64,000 bases of DNA from assembly GCA_021292165.1 (NCBI GenBank), contig CM037877.1, forward strand, positions 207,246,715 to 207,310,714, read 5' to 3'. The position numbers and the translations under genes were made by a program. Within the stretch, counting starts at the first letter, position 1. Every line of letters begins with the position of its first letter. A model generated the notes under the pieces. It made no database searches and had not been told where the DNA came from. It worked only from the letters and a program-made list of their open reading frames with translations. Of this stretch, positions 9,555 through 20,954 are shown piece by piece. This DNA is from Shinisaurus crocodilurus (Eukaryota > Chordata > Lepidosauria > Squamata > Shinisauridae).

Positions 9555-12500
9555 TCAGTGTGAATCCGAGACAAGCTTCTCGGGGGATTGCTGCAAACCT
9601 TGGCGTTGCTGTAGGGGCAAAGTTAAAGGCCAGGGTATTTCCTCTATCCCCCTTTTCTGTTGACATTCTCTTAACAGATCTAAAGGCCTAGCCAACTCTT
9701 CGGGCCTCGGCTGAAGGGGAAACACAAAATCTTTCCGGTCTACATACCGCTTGAGCATATTGACATGAAAAACCTTCGGCAAACGCGAGGTCTCTGCATA
9801 CTGCAACAAATAGTTGACTTCCCCCAGCCGCTCTTTCACAGTCAAAGGCCCTTCCCATTTAAGGGTTAACTTATCGGGTTTAACCGGTTTGAGAACAAGA
9901 ACCTGATCTCCGGGCTGAAACACTCGGACTCGGGCAGTTTGATCATACCACGCCTTCTGCGTGCCTTGAGCGTGGGCTAAATGCTCCTGCGCCACTTGTT
10001 GTACCTCTCTCAGAGTATTCTGTAGCATTTGCATAAAACTTATAACATTCTGAGAGGAACTAGCCACCTTTTGCTCCCACTCTTCTCTAAGCATAGTCAG
10101 AGGGCTTCTGAGCTCCCGGCCAAACATTAGCTCATTCGGGGAAAACCCCAAACTTTCTTGAGGGGCATCCCGATACGCAAATAGGAGCATAGGAAGCCCT
10201 TGATCCCAGTCTTTAGGGTGGTTTGTCACATAGGCTCGAATCATCTTTCCCAGGGTCTGGTTGAACCTCTCCACTAGCCCATTTGTCTGATGATGATAGG
10301 GTACAGAGAAACATTGCTCCACCCCTCCCAGTTCCCACATCTTTTGCATTAGTTGCGACACAAATCCCGGTCCCCGGTCTGAAAGTACTACTTTGGGCAT
10401 ACCCAGCCGGGCACAAATAGCTAACAAAGTCTTAGCCAAAGTAGAGGCAGTGATTGATGTTAACGGTACAGCTTCGGCATAGCGAGTTGCGAAATCCACA
10501 ACCGTAAGAATGAATTTTTTGCCTGTCTTGGTGGGCGTCTGGAAAGGCCCCAATATATCCACAGCAATCTTTTCAAAGGGAGTCTCTATTCGGGGGAGGG
10601 GCTGCAAAGGGGCTTTAGGGTGATCCTTATTGAACCCCACTCTTTGGCAGGTGTCACAAGAGCGGCAATAGTTTTTCACGGCTTCCGCCACCGAAGGCCA
10701 ATAAAATTCATTGGACACCTTGTGCAAAGTCCGTTTCCTCCCCAAATGCCCCCCCCACGCCGTAGCATGAGCCAGCTGTAAGACCGGTTCTCGGAACCCT
10801 TGTGGGACCACTAACTGGCGATAAACCTTCCACCTTTGTCCAACTCCTTTCGGTGCAAACTCTCGATATAGGACTCCTGCTTCCCAAAAAAACCGAACAG
10901 GATGTTGAGGCGTCACAGTAGCCACCTGGTTCCCAGCCGCCTCCCTGCACTCCTGCAAGGACGGATCTTGGGTTTGAGCCTCCACAAAGGCAGTGGAGCG
11001 AAGATTCTCTGAAAGGATTTCTTCTCTCTCCGCCACATCTTCTTCGCCTGCCGGCAATAAATCTTTTCCCTGCTGTTTAGCTGACTCTGGCTCTGCTGGG
11101 TCTCCATACCCCTCCCCTGCCCGTCTGTCCGTAGCTGTCGCCTCTCCCCCAGCCGGGGGGCAAGATTCTACTATCGGGGCAGGGAATGCGGGGTCTGGGG
11201 AGGCCTGTTTCTTCTTAATTGTCTGACTCCGAGTCACCGCTAAAACAGGGGCTTGACTGGCCAAGAAAGCCAGATCATTTCCAATAAGAAACGTAGTAAA
11301 TTCAGTTTCATGCACTAACAAGTCCAATTCTCCTTTCCAATTTTTGTATTCTAACGGTATTCTAGCCAAAGGCATGGCAATGGGGGAAGAGTTATAAGGA
11401 GTGATGGTTAAAAATTGTCCCTCTAGCATCTGTCCTGGCTTCACCAGACTCCGGTCAATAGCGGAAAGGGCAGCCCCACTGTCTCTCCAACCCTGTCCCC
11501 ATTGCCCATTAATTTTAAGAGACTCACAGAATTGTAGCTGGCTCCACTTGACTTGTCCCGGTTGAACCAAAGCCATCGCCGGCCCCTTTCCCTTCCATGA
11601 CGGTGAATGCCGGGCCGCTACTCCATTTCCCGGGATCCGTGGGGCTGGATCTTCTCCCTCTCCCTCGCTGGCCTCACTCCAAACTGAGGCTTCTCCGGGG
11701 GAGACATCGAGAGGCACCGGTCTCACAGCACCCACTTTAGTAGCTGTTTCTTTTTGCAACTTGGCCTTTAATCTAGGGCAGTCCCGACGCAGATGCCCTT
11801 CCAATCTACAATAGAAGCACCCGGTCGTCGTCGGGGTGGAAGTGGCTTTGGGCCCGATTCCTCCTCCAGTTGGATTGGATGTTTCACTTTTCCCGCCGCC
11901 TCCCGCCGGCTTGGCTGGGGTGGTTCGATGGCTGCTTCCCCCCTTCCTATAAACTCCCATCTGATCCGCAAGCAGCGCCGCTTGCCGGAGATTGGTGGGC
12001 CGCTGGTCACTCACCAGCGCTGCCCTTCCTTCGGGGAGAACGGCATAAAACTGTTCTAAGGCCACCAGCTCTCGCAAATCTCGAAAGGAGACAGCTTGAG
12101 CCGTCTCCAGCCATAAATCCAGGGTCCTCCGCAGCCTCGTTGCCGTGGAGACAAAACCCTCACCGGGCTCAACTTTAATCTCTCTGAAACGTTGCCGACA
12201 CCTCTCGGCCGAAAGGCAAAAAGTTTGTCTGACCAGTTCTTTAAACTGTCCATAATTATGCGTATCCTCTCGCGGGACGCTGTACAACAGTTGAGCCAGA
12301 TAGCCTGAGGCTCGTGATCGAAGGGCCGACATCCAGTTGCCACGGGGAATACGCTCATCTTCGCAGGCAATTTCAAACAAGCCCAAATATTCCAGCGGAT
12401 CCTGCCCCTCATGGAAACGAGGCAGGTCCTTGAAGTTTGGCTTCTCAGGACGAACAGCTCCAGCGTGTTTTGCCAACTGGTTCTGCAGAAGGTCAACTTG

Positions 12501-12920
12501 CTTTTGTAATTCTCTTTCTCTGGATGTAGGCCTGAGGCGAGACAGGTCGTTTCGTCTCTCTCTCTCCTTGGAAGTAGATCTGGGACGAGACAGATTCGGG
12601 ATCCTCCGGGTCCGCCGGAGGAGAACCGCTGTCGCTCCCTCCTCCTCTCCCTGGTCACTGCCACTGCCCGTGCTCCACCTCCGAGACCTGGAGATCTCCC
12701 CTCGGCCCCTAGGTTCCACCGTCCAGGCTGCCAAGCGAGATGGGATCGACACCCTTCTCTCTTCGCCCTCCGCGCCTTCCCAATCGACAGTCACTTCAAT
12801 AGGAGGGGCAACTCGAGGAGCCTCAACTGGTAAAATGTCCTCCCGGTCCAACACCGGCAGATCGTCTGCCGCCTCTGCTCCCAGCAGGGGTCGGTCCTGA
12901 TCCAACAGAGCAGACTCCAT
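9555..12920 (-). CDS. Gag-protease-integrase polyprotein of the Gypsy element
   Basis: 1121 aa from the ATG at 12920 (M-E-S-A-L-L); the frame is open further upstream into the LTR, but that Met is the first plausible start outside it. In order: a Gag capsid region with SCAN-like helices (L-V-A-L-E-Q-F near residue 280), a CCHC zinc knuckle C-X2-C-X4-H-X4-C at about 368-381 (11778-11819), an aspartic protease D-S-G-A near 480, an integrase H-H-C-C zinc region ending near 758, and an integrase core with D788, D848 and E884 (D-35-E spacing), then F-H-V-N-M-L at the C-terminus. Reverse transcriptase and RNase H are absent both between protease and integrase and after integrase. SCAN-like Gag points to Gmr1-like Gypsy elements. 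No stop or frameshift, so the truncated polyprotein is probably still translatable; replication would need RT in trans. Confidence 0.92.
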   Translation of the reverse strand: MESALLDQDRPLLGAEAADDLPVLDREDILPVEAPRVAPPIEVTVDWEGAEGEERRVSIPSRLAAWTVEPRGRGEISRSRRWSTGSGSDQGEEEGATAVLLRRTRRIPNLSRPRSTSKERERRNDLSRLRPTSRERELQKQVDLLQNQLAKHAGAVRPEKPNFKDLPRFHEGQDPLEYLGLFEIACEDERIPRGNWMSALRSRASGYLAQLLYSVPREDTHNYGQFKELVRQTFCLSAERCRQRFREIKVEPGEGFVSTATRLRRTLDLWLETAQAVSFRDLRELVALEQFYAVLPEGRAALVSDQRPTNLRQAALLADQMGVYRKGGSSHRTTPAKPAGGGGKSETSNPTGGGIGPKATSTPTTTGCFYCRLEGHLRRDCPRLKAKLQKETATKVGAVRPVPLDVSPGEASVWSEASEGEGEDPAPRIPGNGVAARHSPSWKGKGPAMALVQPGQVKWSQLQFCESLKINGQWGQGWRDSGAALSAIDRSLVKPGQMLEGQFLTITPYNSSPIAMPLARIPLEYKNWKGELDLLVHETEFTTFLIGNDLAFLASQAPVLAVTRSQTIKKKQASPDPAFPAPIVESCPPAGGEATATDRRAGEGYGDPAEPESAKQQGKDLLPAGEEDVAEREEILSENLRSTAFVEAQTQDPSLQECREAAGNQVATVTPQHPVRFFWEAGVLYREFAPKGVGQRWKVYRQLVVPQGFREPVLQLAHATAWGGHLGRKRTLHKVSNEFYWPSVAEAVKNYCRSCDTCQRVGFNKDHPKAPLQPLPRIETPFEKIAVDILGPFQTPTKTGKKFILTVVDFATRYAEAVPLTSITASTLAKTLLAICARLGMPKVVLSDRGPGFVSQLMQKMWELGGVEQCFSVPYHHQTNGLVERFNQTLGKMIRAYVTNHPKDWDQGLPMLLFAYRDAPQESLGFSPNELMFGRELRSPLTMLREEWEQKVASSSQNVISFMQMLQNTLREVQQVAQEHLAHAQGTQKAWYDQTARVRVFQPGDQVLVLKPVKPDKLTLKWEGPLTVKERLGEVNYLLQYAETSRLPKVFHVNMLKRYVDRKDFVFPLQPRPEELARPLDLLRECQQKRGIEEIPWPLTLPLQQRQGLQQSPEKLVSDSH

Positions 12921-13026
12921 TTCTGCCCTAGCAACTTTTCCCTGTCTGGAAAATAACAAACCTTTGCCTGGTTTGACAAACAAATGTTCCTCAGGTGGGC
13001 TGCAAAATCCGACCGCTAAGCCACCA

Positions 13027-13802
13027 TGTGAAGGAAGGCTGATCTTACGCCAACCCCGCAGGGCAGGCCACAGTCCCAAAATTCCCGGGACTGGCACACA
13101 CCTCCCAAGGTCCCACACACCAAACTGGTGTAGCAGCCCCAACCTTTCAAAAAGGAACACACACCAAGATTAAGTTGGAGACTTTATTAAAAGTAAGAAT
13201 AACAAATTAGTCAGTGTAGGGTCTCCAAGTGTCCAATATAAGTAAAATAATCCCTTATAAGAAAGGGCTAAAAGAAGGTAAGGGAAAAGGGGGTGAGGTA
13301 GTTGTTGTGAGGAAAAGGGGATGGGAATAAAAAGGGACTCTAAAAGAACATAAAAACAAACCCCAAGAGTCTGCAGAAACAAAATAAGTCAAACCAGGCC
13401 TAGCTTTTCCTAGCTACCCTGTCAGAATGGCATACCTGCCCAGATGGAACTTCCCAGCATCCACGCCCCAATGGAAGAACACTGAAGCTTTTCCCCCTAG
13501 CTCCTTTATTGTCACTAGGGTCCAGTTTCCCGCCCAGCGTTCACCAATCCTATCTCCCTAACTGTCGAAGGAGGGCCCCCCGCCCTTTCTCAGCTGTAAA
13601 CACTTTCTCATGACTTCATCCCAATTAACGCCTGACCTTGCTTCTCAGCTCTGCAACTCACCCTTATCTCCCAGGTGCTCCCAATACATTCCAAAGACTA
13701 CAGTAAAAATCCGTTAGCTAAACAGCAATGGGGGGGGGAAGGGAAGGGACATCTAACAGGGTTTCTTCTAAAGTCCCAGCCACTACAAGTCCCATCTTCA
13801 CA
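13027..13802 (-). repeat. 5' LTR of the Gypsy element
   Basis: 776 bp, TG...CA. Differs from the 3' LTR by a 2-bp deletion near 13279 and a few substitutions. Followed on the minus strand by the primer-binding-site position. Confidence 0.93.
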
Positions 13803-13807
13803 AGCCA

Positions 13808-14205
13808 CATTGCATAGCTTGCTCCACAGTGTGGCTTATCGTGTTGCCTGAATGAACCCTCCCTGAGTCTCTTTGTTCTGTAACCTATTACAGCCCTGAA
13901 GTTTGGAATGTTATTCTTCCTTTTTGCTTGAGTATCCTTCATGCTTGTAGGTTTGGCTTGGTTCTAAGATTAACCCAGGGGTCACTTGTTCTTTGTGATC
14001 TTTTCCTAGCTCTGTCCTCTCTGCTCTAATCTGGTGCCTATCCCACATTTTCAGGGCCAGAGTCCCCTGTTTTTTTTTTTGCTTCAAATCAAATCACCTT
14101 CTTGACTCATTTGCCGTAGAGATCCTGTTGTATATCCAAAGAAGAAGCTTTTCCCCTTGAGTAAAGCACCTGTTCAGTCTAGAGCCAGGTTCCATATGAT
14201 TTATT
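13808..14205. other. Intergenic flank of the Gypsy insertion
   Basis: The first 45 bp resemble the DNA transposon left of the LTR element (7390-8536). The rest shows no gene or repeat I can name. Confidence 0.5.
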
Positions 14206-14210
14206 TATTT

Positions 14211-15567
14211 ATTTCTTATATTTATCAATCGCCCATCTGGCCGGTCACCCGGCCACCCTGGGCAATGTACAATTAAAATACAATAAAACAATACAATAAA
14301 ATATAATAATAATTAAAACAATATAAAAAGTTCTTTTAAAAACCTAACCCACCCCATATTCCCGCCTGAACAGCCATGTTTTTAATGCATGGCGGAAGCT
14401 CATCACGGAGGGGGCATGGCGAAGGTCACTAGGGAGGGAGTTCCATAATGTGGGGGCTGCCACAGAGAAGGCCCTCTTCCTAGTCCCCACCAGCCTGGCT
14501 GCTCTGGCTGATGGGATAAGGAGAAGGCCGTCGGTGGCAGACCTTGTTGAGCGGCACACTTGATGTTGCTGGAGGCGCTCCTTGAGATAAACTGGGCCGG
14601 AGCCGTGTAGGGTTTTAAAGGTCAAAACCAACACCTTGAATTTGGCTCGGCAAGCAACTGGTAGCCAGTGCAACTCATTAAGCACTGGCGTGATATGATC
14701 ACGCCGGCGGCCGCCCTTAATCAGGCGAGCCGCCGCGTTCTGTACCAGCTGAAGCTTCCGAACCGTCTTCAAGGGTAACCCCACGTAGAGCGCATTACAG
14801 TAGTCTAGGCGAGAGGAGACCAAGACATGAACCACTGATGGGAGCAGGTGATTAGGAAGGTAGGGGCGCAGCTGCCGTATCAGATGGAGTTGATACAGCG
14901 CCGCCCGGCTCACAGCTGCCACCTGAGCCTCCATGGGCAGCTGGGAGTCTAGAATGACCCCCAAGCTGCGGACCGGGTCCTTCAGGGGTAGATGTACCCC
15001 ATTCAGCACCAGGTCAACATCCCCTAACCTCCCCTTGTCCCCCACCAGAAGTACCTTGGTCTTGTTGGGGTTCAGTTTCAGCATGTTCCTTCCCATCCAT
15101 CCAGCCACTGACTCCAGGCACTTGGACAGGGTCTCAACGGCCAACCTCGGTGAGGACTTAAAACAGAGGTAGAGCTGCGTGTCATCCGCATACTGATGAC
15201 ACTGCACCCCAAACCTCCTGATGATAGCTCCCAGCGGCTTGAGGTAGATGTTGAATAACATCGGGGAGAGGATGGAACCCTGCAGCACTCCACAAGTGAG
15301 CAGCCGAGGGTCCGAAGCCTCCTCCCCGAGAACTACCCTCTGATACCTTCCAGAGAGGAAGGACCGGAACCACTGCAATACAGTGCCTCCTAAGCCCAAC
15401 CCCTCCAGACAGTCCAGGAGGATACCGTGGTCAACGGTATCAAAAGCCGCCGAGAGATCGAGGAGGACTAGAAAGGAGCATTCGCCCCTATCCAAGGCCC
15501 TCCTCATATCATCCACCAAGGCGACCAAGGCCGTCTCCGTCCCATGTCCATGCAGGAAAGTGGCCTA
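14211..15567 (-). mobile_element. 5'-truncated L2/CR1-clade LINE
   Basis: Minus-strand element. Its 3' UTR is 14211-14343, with an A/T-rich tail and the 'ggccaccctgggcaatgta' block, and its coding part begins abruptly at about 15567. The same 3' end recurs at 26633-26783 and, inverted, at 4358-4430; a related RT piece lies at 57940-58150. Confidence 0.85.
14344..15567 (-). pseudogene. Reverse transcriptase fragment of the L2/CR1-like LINE
   Basis: About 400 codons stay open. RT motifs in order: L-L-D-L-S-A-A-F-D-T-V-D-H, then G-V-L-Q-G-S-I-L-S-P-M-L-F, then Q-Y-A-D-D-T-Q-L-Y (catalytic YADD at 15181-15192), then L-G-V-I-L-D. The C-terminal domain follows (L-D-Y-C-N-A-L-Y-V-G-L-P, L-H-W-L-P-V, F-K-T-L-H-G). 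The endonuclease and the start of RT are missing, so this is a truncated copy with no proper start codon. The long open frame suggests a fairly recent insertion. L2 is the preferred clade from the Y-A-D-D-T-Q-L-Y form; CR1 is the alternative. Confidence 0.85.
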
Positions 15568-15881
15568 ACCTGCAAGGTCATGTTGGGCGCTTGCAACATG
15601 CGTATGAATGGTTCTCTTTGAGTCCAGTGGTAGTGCTTAGGCAGGGAGCCCAGGGCATTGGGAAGCTGCTACCAAGGGTCTTGAGCCAACTGCAACCATC
15701 TGAGCTGCATTTGAAAAGCTTTTTCAGAGAGACCCCATTTTTAAAATTCTCCATTCTAAATTCTATCTTTAACCAAATTGTTATGGCTCCAGGGTCTCTA
15801 TTAATGGCCAAGTCTCCATTTGGTCTCCCCTTCATTGCTGTGAGGACTAAAAGATCAAGAGCCCAACAGAGCCATCTAGAT

Positions 15882-15972
15882 CAGCCTAGGGCAACCTGGT
15901 GCCATAGCTGGCTGGGGGATGCTGGGAGTTGTAGTCCAACACATCTGGAGGACACCAGGTAGGGGAAGGCTG
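15882..15972. mobile_element. Palindromic hAT MITE (family P3)
   Basis: Carries 'gggagttgtagtccaaca' and the 'ggggaaggctg' end typical of this family. TSD ATCTAGAT at 15874-15881 and 15973-15980. Other copies: 17289-17419, 50870-51003, 51563-51673, 58930-59050, 59484-59634. Confidence 0.8.
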
Positions 15973-15984
15973 ATCTAGATATAC

Positions 15985-16470
15985 CATCCTTTGACTGTTT
16001 CTTGATAATTTGGTCTTCAATAGTGCCTACGTGGGCTGAGGCTTTCACCCCATTTTTTTTTTTTAAAATTGGAACTAAAGCTGAGAAACCTGAGGATAAT
16101 CCAAGCCTACAGCATTTTTTCTGTCTATCTGTAACCAACCATGAAGCGAAGTCTTTTGGGTTTCCTTTATTCTGAAGACAGGTAACTATAACCACTTATG
16201 CCTTATTTCTTTCCCTTTCTTCCCAAATCTATCCATTTGTGCCCCTGCCCCACCATTATCACCAGCATCCAAGCTACCCTAGTTGCATAGCCTCCCATCC
16301 CCTTGCTATTTCTACAGCACCACCTTCCACTCCTTATATCCGGCAAGTGCTAATCTTCCCAATCTCTGCCTTTCTCTACTTTTATATTAGGCTTATTAGA
16401 AGTAGTATGCTGGTTCATGTACTCGGAGGCTGGTATTCTATCCAAGCCATTTTTCTCTGTTTTTTAAATG
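15985..16470. other. Intergenic, nothing recognised
   Basis: No domain-bearing ORF, RNA gene or known repeat is supported between the two MITEs. Confidence 0.5.
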
Positions 16471-16472
16471 TA

Positions 16473-16742
16473 CAGGCAGTCCCCGAGTTAAGAACGTCTG
16501 ACTTACAGACGACCCATACTTAAGAACGGACTTCTGGGTTCCCCGGCACTACATCGTTTACGTAGAGTACATAGCGTAGTATACTACACAATTTGCGTAA
16601 TTTACGCAATTTGCGTAATTTACGCAATTTGCGTAAATGCCGATTTTAACGTATAGAACACTCTGCTGTTCAGACTTACATACAAATTCAACTTAAAGAC
16701 ATTCTTAAGAACGGAACTCGTTTGTAACCTGGGGACTGCCTG
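16473..16742. mobile_element. Tc1/mariner (Tigger-like) MITE
   Basis: 270 bp with TIRs CAGGCAGTCCCCGAGTTA / TAACCTGGGGACTGCCTG and TA on both sides (16471-16472, 16743-16744). The centre (16585-16638) repeats 'tttacgcaa/tttgcgtaa', giving a strong hairpin. No transposase. Confidence 0.85.
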
Positions 16743-16946
16743 TATATGCATGTATGTGTGTGTTAAGAAAAAAATCTGTAAGGAAATTAAGTTATACTTC
16801 TTGGGTTTTAGTGAGCATTTGAGCTAATTTTCCCACTTCAGTAATAGCTATTCCTTGCTTTGTTAGGGCACAGAAGCTGTTGGTGCACACAAGACACCTC
16901 CGTTAAAGGTCCCCTTAGTCCCATATTTGTCATTATACATGTATAC

Positions 16947-17092
16947 AGTGCTTTTTTTCTGGAGAAAAAGGTACCGGAACTCTTGGATTACATTTCCTCG
17001 GGAGTAGATGGCGATTAAATTGTAATGCAATTAATAGAAGAAAAGGTGCTGGAACTCAGTTCCTGTGAGTTCCACCAGAAAAAAAGCCCTGC
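16947..17092. mobile_element. hAT MITE with 8-bp TSD
   Basis: 146 bp with inverted ends 'agtgctttttttctgg' and 'ccagaaaaaaagccct'. TSD ATGTATAC at 16939-16946 and 17093-17100. Confidence 0.85.
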
Positions 17093-17288
17093 ATGTATAC
17101 ATACAAGGGTGCATGTGAATGAGGACGAATGGCAACAATTGGAACAAGATGGCAACACCTGTAAGATGTTGTCTTAAAATATAACATGGTCTTCTTGAAC
17201 TGAGCTCTTAAATTGCATATGAAAATTACCAGAGGAGTAATTTAATGCACTTGATGAAGTGGACTCCTACCCATGAAACCTTATGCCA

Positions 17289-17419
17289 GCCTTCTCCAAT
17301 CTGGTGCCCTCCAGATGGGACTCTAGATCCTGTCAGTCCTAGCCATCATGGCCAATGGTCAGGAATGCAGCGAGTTGTTGTCCCAAACGTCTGGAAGGCA
17401 CAGGTTGGGGAAGGCTGGT
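17289..17419. mobile_element. Palindromic hAT MITE (family P3) inside an older repeat
   Basis: TSD TTATGCCA at 17281-17288 and 17420-17427. The target is an older interspersed repeat (17240-17280 plus 17428-17470) with the block 'ctgttagtctgtaagatgcc'; a related repeat end is at 41935-42000. Confidence 0.8.
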
Positions 17420-17971
17420 TTATGCCATAAGAAATCTGTTAGTCTGTAAGATGCCACTAGCCTCCTTCTTGTTTTATATGGAAAGTAAACTTTTTTCCAT
17501 GCAGGGTCAACTGCCTTTTGGCATGGCCACACTGGGGCTTTGTGAGGCCTCAGGTACATCCAACCTCTGCAAGCCTCATGGCACTCAGATGCATCCAGTC
17601 TGTGCAAGCCACATGGCAAGCTACATGGCAGACTGGGGCAGAATGGGGGAATCTTGGAGGTAGTGTGGGTGGCACAACAACCCACACAGGGCAATGTTGC
17701 AAAAAAAAAGAAAAAAAGAAGAAAAAAAAGCCCAGACACAAAGAAACCCTGCACAGTATGGTATCTTCTCTTTTGGCTACTGCTTTAGCAGATCTGGTTT
17801 AGCAGTAAACCACAAAGCCAGCATTACAGGAAAGCTGCCTTGTGATTATGAGCTACATTTCAGATGTAACTTCAGCCACATTCTAAAAACACTATAGGAA
17901 CACTGGGTGAAAGTCTATGTGCTGTATAAATAAATCGACACGGAGAAAACAGCCATGGTTTTTGCTGAATT

Positions 17972-17977
17972 TTTATT
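17972..17977 (-). terminator. Polyadenylation signal of the complete CHIA gene
   Basis: AATAAA on the minus strand about 60 bp past the TGA at 18037-18035, the only canonical signal in the short 3' UTR. Confidence 0.8.
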
Positions 17978-18034
17978 TCACTGTTCCCACAATGTGGAAT
18001 TTTAGGTCAGTCGGTGAACGTAACCCTGATCCCT

Positions 18035-20921
18035 TCATGCCCAGTTGCAACAGGAACAGCTGGGGTCAAAAACAAGTCCGGTCTGGCAGTGCTGCAGGAA
18101 AGTCCTCCCATTCACACAGTGGTAGAAGCTGTTCTTGTTGCTTGGGTCTGGGTACAGGCCTCCTGTTCTGCCCGCACAGAATCCGCTGCTTCCAGAACTA
18201 CTTGGGCTACCTCCAGAGCTGCTGGGGCTGCCCCCAGAACCACTGCTGGGGCTGCCTCCAGAGCTTCCACTACCACTAGCGGGGGCTGGTGGGATTGGAG
18301 AAATGGGCTTGGAAGGGGCTTTGCAGCCTGGAAGAGAGACAGAAAATAAACCATGTTGAGTGATGATTCCTCTCTCAGATAACCAGTTCTCTGTTTGACT
18401 CAAAATGTGGATTCAATTCTACTCCATTTTGGGCTTGATATACGGAATTCTGTATCCATGTGTATAATCTACTCTACAGAGAAGATCCACCATAGTTTTC
18501 CATATCGTGCTTTTTCCTCGTTCTTTCATGATCCACCTCAGTGTGAGCAGACAAAGGTCTCAGTTGCTAATCAAAAACCCAAAGCGCAGGCAGGTGTTTT
18601 TTTGTTTTGTTTTGTTGTTTTTAAAGTTCATTAAAAATACCCACAATCTGTCATTCTACTTGAAGCCTCCTCAACTTGTGACCTACTAAGCTAAATATAC
18701 CTCATCACTATCCATAACTGCTACTTGAGATGCTTATAAAAAATTTTCTGGGCAAGTAGGAAGAACGAAAGGGGTGCTTTCAGACAAGGCTTTTGATGTG
18801 CAATTGGCATGCTTCACTCATGGAATTTTATGCGGGGTCCAGATGTTGCCATCATCCATTTATAACCCTCCCATGTTTTCCCACTGCTTTTTTCTTACCA
18901 CAGAAAATCTGTTAAAGAAAAGATGGAATAGCTGCACAATGCCTTCTGATAGCGCTAGGACCCCGCTGACTGGAAGCACCCATGTTTAATCCAGCACCTT
19001 TAGTGGGCTGCCATACATAGTTGGTGGGCTCATTTGTTGTGTAGCCCTGTTCTAATCCTTTCAGAATTTAAGGACCTCTGTGGCTGCCTAGGTCAAGGAT
19101 CTGACTTGCAGAGCTGCCTGCAAGTTGCTTGATCAACTGTTCTGTGTAGGAGGGAAGGGACTGTAGCTCAGTAGTAGGGCTCATGCTTTGCATACAGAAG
19201 TTTCTTGGTACAGTCTCTGGCACTTCCAGTCAGGGTCAGGAATCAGGTGATGGGAAAGACCCTGAAAAGAGCTGCTGTCAGCTAGACTACACACTACTGG
19301 GGCTAGGTGGACAAAGCAGTTTCCTATGTTCTTAATTTATGTGTGCATAGGTTCTCTATTCAGTGCCAGTGTAAAGTTTGCTTCTCTTTACAGCTAACTC
19401 AATACCTTATAGCTATTTATAAACTTCACTCTGACCCTGTAGCAGCCCTTTCTCCCTAAGCCCTGTGTTATGGTCTCTATAACTTGATTCTCTCTTCCTT
19501 GCAACCCTACTTTATAATGCTCACCAGTTTTTGCCCCTTGAAGACTGCGATTGCTGCAAAGTACTTCAAAACTACTTCTATCCAGATCTGGCTGTTCTCA
19601 TTCTCTGGTTTCCCACCCCCCTGATATCAAAATGTGTCAGCCTTGTTCTGTGATCATATTCACATCTCATAATGCCATGAACATGTTCCAAATAGGCTTA
19701 AAATTACTTAATTGACCTTGGTACCCAAATCTGGATCTGAAAGATACATTCAAAAATAATCAACAGTGGGTCAAGGTCATAGCAACTTGTCTAATCAGCA
19801 TTATAAACTTTTGGTTTTCACAGTCTTTTTGTGAGCTCTTCCTGTGGCTACTACTTACTAGCACTCTGGAGTCCAAGAGCGTTCTTCAAGGTGGTGATCA
19901 AGGGGTATTTGCCCTGGTTGCAGAAAGTGCCAGTGAAGTCATCCAAGTCAAGGGACCAAACCATAGCACCTGCAAAGTTGTTCTTCTTCAGCCAGTCAGC
20001 CTGTTAGATTAAAAGCAAGAAGCCAAAATCACTCTATGTTGCACTGGAGAATGGGAACCTGTACTTGGCAACATTGGTACATCAACTGTTTTCCCCATAC
20101 CTTGATGTTGAAGCTCTTGATATTATCATACCCAAGCCACTCATTTCCCTTGTAAGCATAAGGCACATCTTGAGGCGCATCCCAGACTTGTGTAGCTCCA
20201 TTTTTCAGGAAGGTGCAGATCTGAGAGAGAAGAAACAAACAAGCACCTTGTAAATCATTTGAAGTCCTCAGTCCTGGTTAATATTTCATAATGCCAAATG
20301 CAAGGAAGTGAACTGAAAAATATCAAAGCATATGTGTTGTGATAAAGTGCTAGGCTTTTCAATTATACAAGACCTCGTTGGTTACATAGTGAAAACAAAG
20401 TCATTATCTGGACCTCAATTATCTAAAATTCCTGGTTGCTCCAAAGCACCATGCATGTGCCATATTATTCTATGCCAATATAACCATGAGCAGGGATGCA
20501 AAAATCCTGGTGCCCTACCCACTGGTGCATTTTTAGGCATGTATAAGAATTTTGTTTATGTTTGCAAATCATCCAGAAATGTCATGTTTGCAATTCTGAA
20601 TGCGAACATGAGCTGTAGAAATGTTTTCAAGAAATGTTTGCAAATTATAACAAAAATTGCAATCATGTTCAAAAAATGTGCATTTTAAAAAGCACATTTT
20701 CCAAAGATGCACAGTTTTACACTTTCGTCAGTGCGGAAAAGTGCGTACTTTTGAAAAATATGCACAGAATGTGCATTTTCTCCATCTGAAATTCATACTT
20801 TTCCTGTTCAAACTAGCCAAAAACCAGATCAAAAATGAAAACGGGAACGAAACAAACTTGAAACTGCATTTTGGATAATTTTGATGAGTTTGAAAATCAC
20901 TGGCTCTTCCATCCCTACCTA

Positions 20922-20954
<33 letters not shown>

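Larger units (their letters stand above)
8712..13802 (-). mobile_element. Young Ty3/Gypsy LTR retrotransposon lacking reverse transcriptase
   Basis: Full-length 5.09-kb element in minus orientation. LTRs 8712-9489 and 13027-13802 begin TG and end CA, and the 5-bp target duplication AGCCA is at 8707-8711 and 13803-13807. A polypurine tract (AAAAGGGGGGA in sense) abuts the 3' LTR at 9490-9500. The sequence next to the 5' LTR (13026 downward) begins TGG as a primer binding site should; the tRNA is not identified. The LTRs differ by only a few substitutions and a 2-bp indel, so insertion is recent. The internal region is filled by one ORF. Confidence 0.95.

Noticed and set aside
12056..12900. Antisense or shifted-frame genes over the Gypsy ORF
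   Set aside because: They are shadows of the Gag reading frame in GC-rich sequence, with no domains of their own.
19154..19225. A tRNA gene
   Set aside because: It has A- and B-box-like blocks but no cloverleaf that closes, and it continues into a SINE body.
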